Shown here piece after piece: positions 34,524 through 46,625 of a stretch of DNA of 64,000 nucleotides (positions are counted from its first letter, which is position 1; each line of letters starts with the position of its first letter). The DNA comes from Tricholomella constricta (Eukaryota; Basidiomycota; Agaricomycetes; Agaricales; Lyophyllaceae), in NCBI GenBank assembly GCA_013368375.1, contig JAACJP010000041.1:62001-126000 (forward strand). The letters run 5' to 3'. The notes beneath the pieces are model-generated. The model ran no database searches. It saw only the letters and a list, made by a program, of their open reading frames with translations, and was not told the DNA's origin. Both the position numbers and the translations under genes were made by a program.

Positions 34524-35339
34524 GAGAAAAGAGACAGTACTGCCTGGAATGACTGGGAAAACCTTTTGCCTGACAGTGTATTCAGGTACGACAACCATGT
34601 GCATTCAGCGACTCAACAGACCTTTCTTCTCCAAGGCACTGGTCAGCATCCACACATGAGCTTTGAGCTGTGTCAAGGCACCTTTAAGAATGAGTCAGCT
34701 GACAAGTTCATGGAGCACATGAAGGAAGCCCAGGAGGAAGCCAAGGCAGCACTATCAAAGGCAAAAGACAAAATGGAGTGGTACTACAACCAGTGACACA
34801 CTCCCACGCTGGACTATCAGCCTGGTGACAAGGTATACCTTAATATGACTGACATCTCTATGACCTGACCATTGAAAAAGCTGTCACATTACTACCTTGG
34901 TCCCTTCATCATGCAAAGGTGAGTCGGCCAGCTTGCATACCACCTTCTGCTGCCTAAGTCAATGAAGCACATTCATCCCATCTTCCATGTCATGAAGCTC
35001 ATTTCCGCTGTTGCTGACCTTCAGTCAGGTTGGCAATCTGACCCGCCACTGCTGCCAGACATCATTGGTGATCAACCCTACTATGAAGTCAACAAAAACC
35101 TTGACAGCTGCATCTTCCACAAGAAACTCCAGTACAAAGTTCTGTGGAAAGAGTATGGCTATGAAGAAGCTTCATGGGAACCTCGCAAACATGTCGCTGC
35201 CTCCGATCTCGTACACAAGTTCTATCATGACAACCCCAACACTGCGCACCACATTTGCAGCATCTTCATGCTACCCCTTGCTGCCTTTGCCATTGTCACC
35301 CTGCACCAAGCTGTTGCAATTCAAAGGGTGAGAGGGTGA
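34524..35339 (+). pseudogene. Ty3/gypsy pol 3' relic (integrase end plus chromodomain)
   Basis: The translation shows integrase C-terminal features (NHVHSATQQTF, GQHPHMSFEL, LDYQPGDKVYLN, LPKSMKHIHPIFHVMKL) followed by a chromodomain-like segment (YKVLWKEYGYEEASWEP). Three in-frame TGA codons lie near 34794, 34866 and 34926, two of them where relatives have Arg. RT, RNase H and gag are missing. A purine tract (AAAGGGTGAGAGGG) and an LTR directly follow, so this is the 3' end of a chromovirus copy in plus orientation. Confidence 0.8.
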
Positions 35340-35700
35340 TGTCGGGAAAACTCCTGTTCACGCCCTCCAATGCCCACCAATCATCCCTTGACCTGTGTGA
35401 TTGTTCCTGATGATTGTGATCCTGACTCTGACGCTCTGACCCAAAGCATCAGTGTACATACTTATACACTTCCTGTCATTACCCCTCCATCCCATTGCAT
35501 GCCCGACAGCACTCCCGACAACCTGACATCCTGATGTCGGCTCTCCACCCTCGTGCCTGTACCCTGAGCCATGAGGATAGGATAGCATTGAGAATGTGTC
35601 CATGAACATACTGCAGACCACTCGTTATTATTATATGTACAATACCTCATATATAGCTTGCCCACTGGCATTGGAGATTCTTAGTCTATTCTCTTTGGAT
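35337..35700 (+). repeat. Gypsy 3' LTR (right end unresolved)
   Basis: Begins TGATGTCGGGAAAACTCC after the purine tract. It aligns over more than 300 bp with 63687-64000 (shared blocks such as CCTGAGCCAT and TGTCCAT), so it is an LTR family present twice in the window. Confidence 0.65.
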
Positions 35701-35945
35701 TCCACTCTTCCCGATAAGCCTCGCTCTACATTCCCTACTGTATATAATATAACTTTGGCACTGTAAGGTTGCCCTAACAGCAACCGTTGGGGTAGCCAGC
35801 CTTGACCTACAGGGCTTGAAACAAGTTGATGTACTCGTCGATTGTCTGACCTTTCTGGAAGTACAATGACAACTCCAAGATGCACAAGGCATTGGCAACC
35901 TCATTGAACAGAAAGAACTCAGCTCAGAAGTTCACTTCAAAGCCC

Positions 35946-36427
35946 TTCTAGGTCAGGAATGCATCCTTGACAGTGCCAAATTAGAAGACCCAAGCAACAA
36001 AGTTGGTAGCTTGGCCATGCTGCATGTATGACAACACCCATGTGATCTGAGCATGGTCATCGGTGAAGAGCCCTGGGCACAGGGAGAAGTAGAGCTTACA
36101 ATTGAAAGATGTGTGACTGCCCAATCATGAACCATTGTAAATGGGAGGGGGAGATGGCTGTGATCCCGATCGCAGTTGGTCAGGTGTCAGGGTAACCCCC
36201 AATGTCAGACCCATTATTATAGTTGCTGTTTAAAGTTCTTCCAGCTTAGGAAAACATCCTTGGCAGTCCGAATTGAAGAACCCACACAACAAACTCAGCA
36301 GCCTGACCAAGCTGCATGTACAACAACATTATTGGCGAAAAGCCCTGGACACAGGGAGAAGTAGAGCTTACATGTGTTAAGGAACATGTGACCGCTCAAC
36401 TGAGAGCCGTCGTAAATGGGAGGGGGC
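35946..36427. repeat. Diverged tandem duplication, ~272 bp period
   Basis: About 35946-36155 and 36228-36427 align, sharing for example CACAGGGAGAAGTAGAGCTT and TAAATGGGAGGGGG, with an offset of 272 bp between the AGCCCTGG anchors (36069 and 36341). Confidence 0.6.
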
Positions 36428-36589
36428 AACTGTAAGGGTTGTGACTGAATATTCCCATGCCATTTTGAGAAATTCAAGATGACGGGGTGACTTTGGGCTT
36501 ATTTCATCCATCTGATACAGATTTTGCAAGACGGTTTGACTAGATGATGGGAAGCAGTATCTGTACATTTTGGAGTGAAACCTCCTTCC

Positions 36590-38215
36590 CTTTGTGATTT
36601 TTTATTTTTATTTTATATTTTATTATTCTACCCCATGTCAGAAATTTCCGAGCCGCCAAATAACCTAATATAACTGACGCAATCCACCCAATCACGGCCC
36701 GGGTTATGACCGGGGTCATGATCGTGGTTATGACCAAATATAACCAACACTCGGTGATTGCCATGCCACTTTTGAAATTTTGCCTCGAACCTTAATTCTT
36801 GAAAAGACAATTATTTATATTTAGATCCGTGTCCCAAACGGGAGCCACGCGCCCTCGCAAACAGTGGGACGTCACGTCACAATGCTTCTACCATTGACGT
36901 CCATCATGCCTCTTTAACCCGCCGTTTTCGAAGGCTCCAGAAAGGTGAGTTCGGACACAGCGACGACCAGGATCAGCAGATTACATGTCCATCACTTCCC
37001 TTATTAGCAACCTGCCGGCCGCACTTGCCCGTCGTCGGCTCCGCTCATACCAATTATTTTTGCTCTTTCGTAACCTGCAGCCCGCTTATGAAGATTTTGT
37101 TAGATTTGGTTGAATGAATATGATATACGGTCATTTAGGTTATTGAATGATCTGCAAGAAATCTTGTCGATGTATCATGCTGCTACATGGTTTGCTCACG
37201 GCACAATACAAGCGGCAAGAGTATCTATGGAAAGAATTACTTTGAATACAGTCATTTACGGGTCCTCGATATACTCAAATGAAGACGGGCCTCGGAAAAA
37301 TGTATTTAAGTAGTCAAGCCCAATCCAACTATGTGGGACCCTCCATCAGTATATAAAGATGTATAATAGACACTAAAATTGACTATCCATTGAGCGAAGA
37401 GGAAGGATGAAGGAAATCTTTTCGAAAGTTGCTTATCATTGAGAATTCTGTCCTCGATACACCTGTCACATCAGACTCATGTTGACGCTGATGCTCTGCT
37501 GGCGATTCCCTGTTTGGAAGGTGTGACGTGACAGATACAGCACCGCTCAGGCCTTACACCTCCTCAAAACCTTGAATCTCCACATCATACCCTCCGACTG
37601 TGCTTCTGTTATCACCAATAGGTAGCCTTGACTATATAGAGAAGGGTCCCTGCTCGAAAAAATGGATAATAGTCCATATTCTTTCAAATGACAAAGTTTA
37701 ATATTTCACAAATGTCCTTATCTCGACTGATTGTACTTCCCACCTCAATTCACACTATTACCAACCCCCAAAAGTGGGGAGGACATGGAGACAAAGTACA
37801 TACATTAGTAAGAAAAAACTCCGGGACAATCAGAGCAGTGGATGTGGAGCTATTTGGTTTTGTATCGAGGACCCATGGTGTATCGAGGACCCGTAAATGA
37901 CTGTAAATGGTTCTTGGGAGACTTATGAAAATGAAAATGTAAATGATATTGCAATCAGGACTTGGAGAGCTCAGTGCACCGGCAAGCCAAAGGCGCCCCG
38001 CTCTGCCCGCCCCGCCTTTGTTGTGGCTTGTCTGTCACCTGTCAAACTTGTTTGTTGCCTTTTTTAGAATTAAGGTTCGAGGTGAAAAGTGACTTTGCCA
38101 TGCCGGTCATGATCGCAGTTGTGATCCAGGTCATAACTTGACCGTGAGAATTATAATCGAGCTGGATTTCAAGCCGGGCAAGAAATTTCCGAGACAGTAT
38201 CGAGCCGAAATTTCT
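36590..38215. repeat. Imperfect inverted-repeat pair enclosing ~1.6 kb
   Basis: The minus strand from about 36800 reads AGAATTAAGGTTCGAGG, then AAAAGTGGCATGGC, GGTCATAACC and TCGGAAATTTC. The plus strand from 38067 reads AGAATTAAGGTTCGAGG, then TTTGCCATGCC, GGTCATGATC and AAATTTCCGAG. Both arms are full of GGTCATAACC-like small palindromes. This may be the ends of a non-autonomous DNA element. Confidence 0.4.
37248..37904. repeat. 657 bp unit with perfect 24 bp inverted ends
   Basis: The 24 bp at 37248-37271 (ACAGTCATTTACGGGTCCTC...) is the exact reverse complement of 37881-37904. A second partial copy of the right arm (TGTATCGAGGACCCATGG) lies at 37861. No target duplication is evident. Confidence 0.6.
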
Positions 38216-38373
38216 CCGTCTTTGCATGGTGATTTGCATGGTCCTTGGGGCCGCCACTACAGTCAACTCCTCTCCGTGCTTATTCTACCTATTTGCTTGG
38301 ACCGAGCGACAACCTTTACACCCTGTTGGATTTGAAAGCGCGCATTGGTGAAAGGATTGGACCCGCTGATTTC

Positions 38374-41242
38374 ATGTTCAACATGGAGATCACCTCGTTT
38401 AGTTCTTTACCGCATGCGGAGGAATCCTCAGAAGATAAACGTTGGACTCCGAAACCTCCACATCCAATCTTTCCATGCATCGGCACCCTGGAGACTAACG
38501 GAAGCATTCACAAGCCCGAGGCTGATTCGACTGTGAAGGCGCCAGTGGAAGGGGGAAAAGAGCAACCTGCTGGGGCACCGGTTTTCCATGACGACAATCC
38601 TTCTGTAAGCCCAGGTCTCGCCGTTTGTTTTTCTTGTCAAACCCGCTTGATCAACACTTTGTAACTCTGCTGCTTTGACTCGTCAGAACAATGGAGACTC
38701 GGCCACACATAACACTCATGGGCCAGCAGAACCTACGTATCACAGCAAGTCCTCCAATTCGAATAAATCTGTGTTATTCTCGACAGCCTCGACACCCGAT
38801 TCTTATTCTCTGAAATCTGTCGTTGACAAAGCTCTGTGTCTCGCTCCCTGTACACCTATGCCTTCTGCACCACCCCCTTCAAAATTCAACGAGATTCAAC
38901 GGAACACCAATCAAGCACAGGATTCTTCATTGGTGCAGGGACGTCTCTTACGGGACATTCTCCTTCCAGTTGTCATAAAAAACGCACAGCGTCGTCCTGG
39001 TTTTGACGACGCGGATGAAGGAAGTCAAGTTCAGGATCGACTACGAGAAGCCTTGACCGACGAATTCTGCGAATCCTTGGCTGAGAAGGTGCGAACTATC
39101 CAACTGCAGATGCAGGCTGTTACGTCAGGAGGAACGACGAGTGCGTTCACGGAGGGCCAGCCAGTTAATTTGCAAACACATGGTGAAGAAAAGGGTGATA
39201 AGAAGTTTAGCACCCAAATCCTTCCTGCGCACACTTCAACGCAGGCAAGGATGACGTCTGCCGGCCCGACGTTGGCCAATGCTATCCCTATCCATCCGGT
39301 CTCTTCTCCCCTACTGGAGCCCCCTAATGCTCCTCGAGCAATGCGATTGCGAGAGAAGCACAGTCAGGGGACGTTCCTAGATAATCCTAGGTCTAGGAGC
39401 AGGAGCCAGGATACTGTACCTGATCATTGTGACTCCAGAAGACGCAGCGTTTGGTCTAGAGACCCTGGCGTATCTGCTAGTTCTACTTCTATTCGTTCAA
39501 GTTTTTCATCTACAGCTCGTCGAGACCACAATCTTGAGCCATACGGAATTCCTATACCAATGGATCCATCATTCTTCGCAACTCCGCCTGCTGGTGGCCA
39601 TGTGCTAAAGAGAGAATCTCCAAGTCCTCTAAAGCGCCGTCGCTCTCGATCTCGCCCGCCTCGCTCGCCCGTACGCCGTCGTTCGCTTTCTCGCCCACCT
39701 CGGCCAAATGCCATCCGTCGTTACGGTTCCCGTTCACCTTCTCCCAAGCGTCGCCGCTCACCTTTTTCACGACCTCGATCTCCTCGCCGTTCATATTCTC
39801 GGCACCCGCGGTCCCTCTCGCGCAGATCTTACTCACGACGTCGCTCCTTCTCACGGCCTCGCACTCCTACCCGTGGTGACTGTTGGATATCTCGATCATG
39901 TCATTCACGCTCCCGCAGAGCACATTCACCTGTTCAGCGTCACCGACCACTTGCCCCTCAACGGAGTCCTGTACCCCTTCGGCGTACTCCTGTATATCTC
40001 CGCACAATCTCCTGGCCCCATCACCCACTATCGATTGAACATCGATCACCTCCGCCCCGCGGACGTCAATCGTACGCTTCGCGCGCTCCCTCTCCCGCGC
40101 GTCGCCGGCTCCGCTCACTCTCTCCACCACAGCGTGGCCGACTCCGTTCATCTTCAACATCCACCTCCCCTCCACGTCGTAGCTACCGACATCGACTGTC
40201 TCGCCCTCCGGATGGGAATCATCCACAAGTCCTGCAGCTTAAACTAACCCACGGCCAGACTGACATCGGCCCTTTCCTTCCTCGGCCACTATCACCTCCG
40301 CTGCCACAGTCAGTTACACCCAGCGTTCATCATCGAGATAGTCACCATGCATCTACGACTACCATAAAGCATGGCAGAACTCACCCGCAAACACCAGTTG
40401 ATCCACCGAAGGTCAAAAGTGAACCGGATACGGAGGATTATGCAGTAGCCCTTCGTCCCTTGTCTTCTTCTGCTTCTCAAAGACTCCCAAAACCAACTTT
40501 TCCATGCCATAGCGTTCCAGGTGTGTGGCTGGTGAGGACGGGGCACGACGGCGCCCACGTGTTGGACTCCGATTTTGAGGTGGACGCGGAGACCGCTAAG
40601 AAATGGAACCTATCCGGGTTCTCCTTGTATGTCTCGCCCTACCCTCATGCGTAATCTTCACTGATGTGAAAACTGCTTGTAGATCCAGAGATACTTCCGC
40701 AATTAAGCTTTCCTTACAACTTTTGTGCCTTCCGAGGGACCTCGTACCAAATGTGTATGAAACGAGTCTTGCGTTGGTGACCGCAGAAGACACGGCAACC
40801 GCACTGTCGAAGATCAAGACGGAGTGGCCGCCGCAAGGATCACTTATTGTCCAGATGAACCCAGCCGAGCGCCATGGTCGGACGTGGTTGCCGACTCATA
40901 TGGTCAGTTCTGGATCCGGCATTGTTTACTGTGGCTGACTTCAGCACTCGTTAGGGTCCAGTAAGCCCTCCGTTGGATTTAACGGATTCTTTATGTGAAG
41001 GACCGAACGTGGTCCGACTCATACAGTTGGATGACATGGCTGATAAAATTTTTGTCCTTCACGCCGCAACGACACCGCCCAAAAAGCAAGCTTCTGGTGG
41101 TGGTCTGCAGAAGTGCTGGGACATTGCTCCATTTGATCTCTCTCTGGGAGCACCGGCCTGGAGACTACCTACGACCATTGAGGTCACACAGTTAGAGCAT
41201 CGTCAAGCGGGCTCAGACGGAAGTCCAGCGTGTTTGATATAG
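38374..41242 (+). CDS. RS-repeat protein with a C-terminal unassigned domain
   Basis: Four exons (38374-38604, 38687-40626, 40683-40902, 40955-41242; phases 0, 2, 0) encode 892 aa. After an acidic/Ser N-terminus and a short helical region (LRDILLPVVIKNAQRR), residues ~300-520 are an Arg/Ser/Pro domain with dense RSRS, SPRR, SRPR and SPPR units, the kind bound by SR kinases and found in splicing and nuclear-speckle proteins. The last ~190 residues look folded: VWLVRTGHDGAHVLDSDF, AKKWNLSGFSL, WPPQGSLIVQMNP and VVRLIQLDDMADKIFVLH. They have no RNA-recognition motif I can see. A nuclear RNA-processing role is an inference from the RS domain alone. Start: first ATG in a frame that is also open upstream. 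The gene converges on the Irc21-like gene with 163 bp between stops. Confidence 0.75.
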
Positions 41243-41405
41243 TCCATGTATTTTGGTGATTGAACAACTGCAGATATACTATGTTCTGATTCGATGGGCA
41301 CAGCTGAGTGGGGTTACACCGTTCGCTCCTGTAATGTACTCCTCCGATGCATCGCATGACTTATCATAATGAAGCAAATCTTTGCGCGTAATCTCTCGAG
41401 GCATC

Positions 41406-42199
41406 TTATGAAGGTTCTGGGACGAGAAAACCAACAAGACATGCGTCAAGCATGAAATCCGCGTTGACCCAGGCATGCGTTGACGCTTCAATGGAGATGT
41501 CAACATTTGTGTTGCGTGAAACAAGAAAGAGGTTGTACCAAAGAGTTTAGTTCCATCTCGCCCAGCAACGCGCATTAGTTCCCGTTCTCCACCAGGGTGA
41601 AAATTCATGTACGGTGTGATATTATACACCTTGCCATAAAATGCAGACCAGGCATCATCGCGCTTGTTATGTTTTTTCAAGACGGACGGGGGTATACGCA
41701 TCAAGGTATCAACTCCCTAGGAAACGTAAGGTTAGAAGCATGGCAAAACTTGCATAGCACGACGTACCCGGAGATCAGTCCCGGAGGTTTTCAGATTGGC
41801 CCAATCCAGAGGGCTGTGTCCGGGGGCTAGGGCCACCTTATCACGCTTCTTCGATGGCTTTACGGGCCGCGCTGTAGTCTCGAGGATGGAGAGAGAAGAT
41901 GATACATCAGGCGAGCGGACTGCCAGGTTGACGCCTGGTATGCGTTGGAAAAGATGGGGGAGCGGAGGTGGAGGCATTACGTGGGAGTCCGTTAATATTC
42001 TCGGCGTGGATTGCACGCGCTGGGCGCTCGAGAGACTAGGAAACACAGGAGGGTTGTCATCATCTCCCTCAAATTCTGTATCGGATCCTTCGTCTTCGCC
42101 TGGTGGTGGAGAGACCCTGTTGAAGGTGGGTATTGAAGTGTCCAGATTTTCTTCTACGACGGGCGTTCCAATGAGCCAGCTACGAAGATAAGAGGTCAT
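41406..42199 (-). CDS. Irc21-like cytochrome b5-domain protein
   Basis: Three exons, 41768-42199, 41539-41716 and 41406-41485, encode 229 aa. The first ~140 residues are disordered, acidic and Pro-rich. The C-terminal cytochrome b5 fold has LRIPPS-type entry ([18 protein letters not shown]), [19 protein letters not shown] with the first haem His, and AGRDGTKLF. The second haem His is in [13 protein letters not shown], then CLVGFLV. That the second His sits just past the last intron supports the splice. It matches the yeast Irc21 / fungal soluble b5-like group, thought to donate electrons to membrane oxidases; there is no transmembrane tail. The start is the first ATG ([11 protein letters not shown]). 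A retrotransposon begins 97 bp upstream of it. Confidence 0.85.
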
Positions 42200-42295
42200 G
42201 GATGTACAGGAAGGGAGAAAGTTCGAGAACAAGGATAATGGCCGTTCCCAATGCGGTACACCGGATGCCAGATTGAGATCAAAAGTGTGATGATT

Positions 42296-43000
42296 TTGAT
42301 TACTAAGGCTACGTGAGCTTGTGAACGGCTAGCCTAAGTTGAAATAAGATTGGCACAACTGCGAAATTTCAGCAGGTCGCCACGTGGTTCTGATTAGGGG
42401 AGCTCAAAGTTGCCGCTGAAGGTCGCTGAAGGTGGCTGGGGCTGATCCCGCTGAACGCCTACGTGACATTAGTCATCATCACGCAGTAGATCGTACACCT
42501 ATACCACCCGCCTCGAGCTCTGTTCTCAATACATCTACATGCACTTTCTTATTGAATACCAAATGTCACTCTGGAAAAAAAGTCTGCTGCCACAGAAGAA
42601 AATTTTATCAGATGTTGCCTGGTGTACTCAACTTGAGTACACCAAGAACATTCCCTTATTTCAGCACTCATTTCCAAAGCAGAGAAGACCAAAACCAAAA
42701 ATATGTTTGTAGAACCCTATCACATAGACTTCCTGCATGGCATTGCGAGGAGGAGGAGGACTGTTTGCTTTGAACGGCCTCTCAACGATGACTTTAATCA
42801 AACTGATTGCGAAGCATATGAGAACTGTCACTGATTGTCACACTGTTACCTGTTGTGACTTGATCACATTTCCGTTCAGCGCAGCCGCCTTCAGCGCCCT
42901 TCAGCGGCAACTTTGAGCTCCCCTATTATCTCATTGTTGGCGACCTGCGTGCACAGTTTCAAACTTCTTTCTTCAATCGTGCTCGCATAAATTTCATCTA
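42296..43000 (+). repeat. Split direct repeat A1 (interrupted)
   Basis: 42296-42396 and 42925-43000 together match A2 (48827-48999) almost base for base from TTGATTACTAAGGCTACGTG to ATAAATTTCATCTA. The break is the MITE. Confidence 0.85.
42397..42924. mobile_element. 528 bp MITE inside A1
   Basis: Ends GGGGAGCTCAAAGTTGCCGC / GCGGCAACTTTGAGCTCCCC, with the inverted similarity running about 40 bp. It is flanked by ATTA (42393-42396 and 42925-42928). The uninterrupted sister copy at 48827-48999 shows the empty site GATTATCTC. TTA would serve equally as a 3 bp duplication, which would suit a PIF/Harbinger origin. Confidence 0.85.
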
Positions 43001-43004
43001 AATT

Positions 43005-44491
43005 ATGCCCGTTCTGCTTCCCAATGCCAAGGTCCTTGGACCTCTCCCGGAGGACTTTGATTTCGATGCGCATATTGTCCCGCCTGACGCGCTTATGATT
43101 CCTGAGCTTCCCCTCGCTACGCGCGTGGCCCGAAACATTGATATTGAAAAGTTTAACGACGACAGTATCTTCAAGACCGTCACCGCTAAACAAACACCTT
43201 GCCCTCGTCCAGAGGACCTGGATATTGGGCCGCCCTTGAAACTGCCCTATGCTCTTTCGGACCAAGAATTGCAGGAGTTTGTTGATAGTGAAGCCCTCTG
43301 TCAGGCGCTCACCCCTTTACCGATTGTACTCGTCCGGTTTATCGAAGGCGAGCGCTCTCAGGCTAAGAAGGTCGCAGAACTGGGCAGACAGTTGGATCGC
43401 GAGAAGGAGAAAGAAGCGGAGGCGAAGACACGAACCAAACTACTGGGTAGTATGCGTCTTGTTGATCCGGTCAAGCGGGTGCCTGCTTGAAGTGACCGGA
43501 TCACCTTCCGACGACGTATCTACTCGGAATCAAAAACAAGCTATGTCCTCCACTCAATTTCTTTACGAACGATCACATTGAGGTCGTCAATTATGCTCCT
43601 CAAGAACTCCACTTCAAACTTCTTCAGCCTTGGGCGGACGAAGACTCTTCAGAAAAAGTACAGCTGCTTGACATGCCCAAGGTGGTCGCTTTGTGGGGCT
43701 CGGACAACTTGAGTTCTTGTCTCACCCCGTTTTGTTACACGGAGGCCACAGCGAATCTACTCACAGCGCTGGAACTTCTCTGTAACTCCAATTCGGATTC
43801 ATCCAGCACTCTCAGCACCAATTCTCCTGCCACACTGGAGGTCACCTCGACTCCGTCCTACGCTACGGAGTTCAAGAAGCACCACGACTTCTTCTTGCAG
43901 CTCGACAATTTTGAGATTACCTTTCAAGACTGGTATCCCTTCAAAGTCAAAGCTTGCAGGGATGTCCTCAAAGGCATCCTTTTTGATTGGGACGCCTATG
44001 CTTCGGAAGTCCTCCTACGTGTTCGTTTGGGTGATTTCGAAAGGGAACGTAGGGCCCACTCGTTTGTGAATAAGCGACCCTCGGAGTCGGACCACTCCGT
44101 GGCTAATAAAAGCCCTCGTCTGATGCGTTCGGAGCCAGCCTCTTCGTCCCAGCGTCCGCGTCAGTCCTTTCGGTCGAACCCCGGGCGTGCGCCCCAATGT
44201 CTCATCTGCGGAAAGGGGCATGCCTATCGCAGCCACCCCCTTTCCTCGACGTCCTTCGAGGATGGGAAACCTCTTTACGCGCGCCTTCACAATAACGGGA
44301 TCTGGACAGCTAAGTCCTACAAGGGCTCCCCTTCCAAAAGATTGTGCGCCCTCTTTAACCTCAGCCGATATTGTGACGGGCGACACGGTGCTGACGTCGC
44401 CCACATCTGCTCCCTGTGTGGAGGATCACATGCAGCTTTCGAGCGAAGCTCCGCTTGTGACCGTGTCTTCGACGGTTACATCCAGGCGTGA
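43005..44491 (+). pseudogene. Ngaro gag, broken by a stop and a frameshift
   Basis: The frame from ATG 43005 encodes MPVLLPNAKVLGPLPEDF onward, with a charged helix near its end (REKEKEAEAKTRTKL). It meets TGA at 43488-43490, stays readable for about ten codons, then needs a +1/-1 shift near 43520. The continuation (HIEVVNYAPQELHFKLLQPW) runs into the frame at 43673-44491. That part holds a helical capsid-like segment (FQDWYPFKVKACRDVLKG) and a Cys/His-rich C-terminus (CLICGKGHAYRSHP, LCALFNLSRYCDGRHG, HICSLCGGSHAAF) as in DIRS-order gag proteins. Confidence 0.7.
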
Positions 44492-46625
44492 TTCGGAACC
44501 CGTGGCCCCTACGCGTCCGCCTCCGCTACCGTATCGTGATTTCACTGGTAGCATCCACTCTCGTTTAAAATTATTCGATTCCTCTCCTTCGGACGACGAT
44601 CTCTTCGAACGAGTCGTGACGCCTTACGATGCCTCGGCTTTTGAACGTTTACTCGAAAAACATAACTTAACTACATCCTACCCCTTACTCGTCCACAACC
44701 TCAGACACGGATTTCCTCTCGGTACTCTCCCTAAACTCGATCGCACTGTGGTTATCAAAAACCATCCCTCAGTCAACTTACACCCAGCCGCAGTTGAAGA
44801 ATATATCTCGACCGAACTCGGATGTGGTCGCATGTCTGGGCCTTTCTCCCTTTCAGACGTGGAACACATCATGAGGAGTCCCATTTATTCTTCGCCTTTC
44901 ATCGTCGCTGAACATGACGTCGGCCCAGACATGCCACCTAAGCTACGAGTTTGTCGCAATCTTTCAAAAGGAGATCCCATTACGGGCATGCCTTCGGTTA
45001 ATAGTTTTATCTCGAAGGATGACTTTCCGACTCGTTTTGACATGGCTTTCAGAGTAGCCGACGAGGTGTGTACTTCTTCTTCATTTTCCTCAAGTATACG
45101 CTCTCTCCATCTCCTACTCTGCTCTCTGAAATCTTCGTTGCCTTCGACGATATCTCTCATCCATGTGAATAAAGAAGAAAGAATCTATTTTTTGGCCATC
45201 TGTCTCTACTGGCCCATCATCTATCCTCTTTCCTCGCCATCGGCGAATTTCTTCTCACTGACTCTTTGCCGCTTTCGGCTCACTCGATGCTCTATCTCAC
45301 CCACACGGGTTATTATATCTGACTCTCCATATCGCGATGCGACATACTCTTTCTCTCTCCTACTCTCCACAAATCTCAATTTTTACATTGTCATAATGTC
45401 GCATCGTCGTTCACTCTTCTTCACTTCGGCCTGCTCCTCTTCTCTATCATCTCTTTTCTCTTTCCCCTTCTAATCTCCTCTCCCCGGCAGGTTGCTCGCA
45501 CAGGCCATGTCCTTTGACATCAAGGCCTTCCATCGAACTTGTGCGGCACTCTCTCATCACAAACCTTTCCTCGTTGTCTCGTTCGGCGGCCAGTTCTTCA
45601 TTGATCACGTACATCCTTTTGGTCTTCGGCCTGCCAGTAGTAACTCCGGCCAAATAGCTAATGCCTCAGTCGACATTTGGCACGCCCAGACCCGGTCGGA
45701 TGCATTATTCTTAAAATATGAGGATGACATCGAGCCTTTCCGTTTCCCGGTTGCCAATGGTCCTTACCGGGACGGACAATACTCTTATGCCTATGACCGC
45801 AATTCGGTTATGGAATTGGTCGCAGAACTACACATTCCCTGGCATCCCGAAAAAACGGATTCATGTTTTTCGTCATCCTTTACTTTTATCGGTTTTTCGT
45901 GGAACCTCGAGCTTCGTCTCGTGGCTCTACCTGAAAAGAAGCGTCTTAAATACTTTACGCGCATCTCAAACATGCTCGATGCCCACACACACCTTCGAGC
46001 ATCTTTCCATCTACGTGATATTCAAGTCATACATGGCACTCTCGTGCACGTCTCCTTTGTCTTTCCAGAAGGCTCCTCGCATCTGCCCGCCTTCTCCAAC
46101 TTCATGTCTGGATATAAAGGCAATCCTTTTGTCTTACATCATCTCTCAGACTCTGTCGTTCACGCGCTGCGATGGTGGCAGCACAAACTCGCCGATTCTC
46201 AAGGATTTCGGCAGCTACACCCTATTGGAGACATAACCGACAACGAGATTTTTGTTGATGCCTCTACCTCTTGGGGTATCGGTATAATCATTGACCAATA
46301 CTGGCATGCCTTTCATCTACGAGATGATTGGAAGCGTCCCCAACATGGCATATGCTGGCTTGAGGCCATCGCCATTGAGTTGGCAATTTATTTCCTCGTT
46401 CAACTCGGTTTCTCCCACACTCGCATTCGCATCCATTCTGATAATTTCGGTGCTATAGGCGCCCATCATAAATCTCGCAGCCCATATGTACCGATCAATC
46501 TCTGCGCTCGCCGCACTTACGCCTCCCTTGCGCAACACATTATTGTTCCGGCTTTCGAATATGTTCCCTCAGAATCGAATCCCGCTGATCCTATCTCACG
46601 TGGAGAGTCCAGATCTCCCCTCTGA
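44187..46625 (+). CDS. Ngaro reverse transcriptase-RNase H
   Basis: The frame overlaps the end of gag and runs to 45067. A 423 bp pyrimidine-rich intron (45068 GTGTAC to 45490 GGCAG) is removed, then 45491-46625 follows. RT motifs: PPKLRVCRNLSKGDP, SFISKDDFPTRFDMAFRVAD before the intron; FDIKAFHRT, FFIDHVHPFGLRPASSN, and YEDD in the catalytic position where relatives have YVDD/YADD; then LHIPWHPEKT and FIGFSWNLE. RNase H shows VDAST, WLEAIAIELA, IHSDN and NPADPISRG, supplying the four acidic residues. The N-terminal start is uncertain because no ATG is clearly favoured. Apart from the Glu in YEDD the domain looks intact. Confidence 0.78.
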
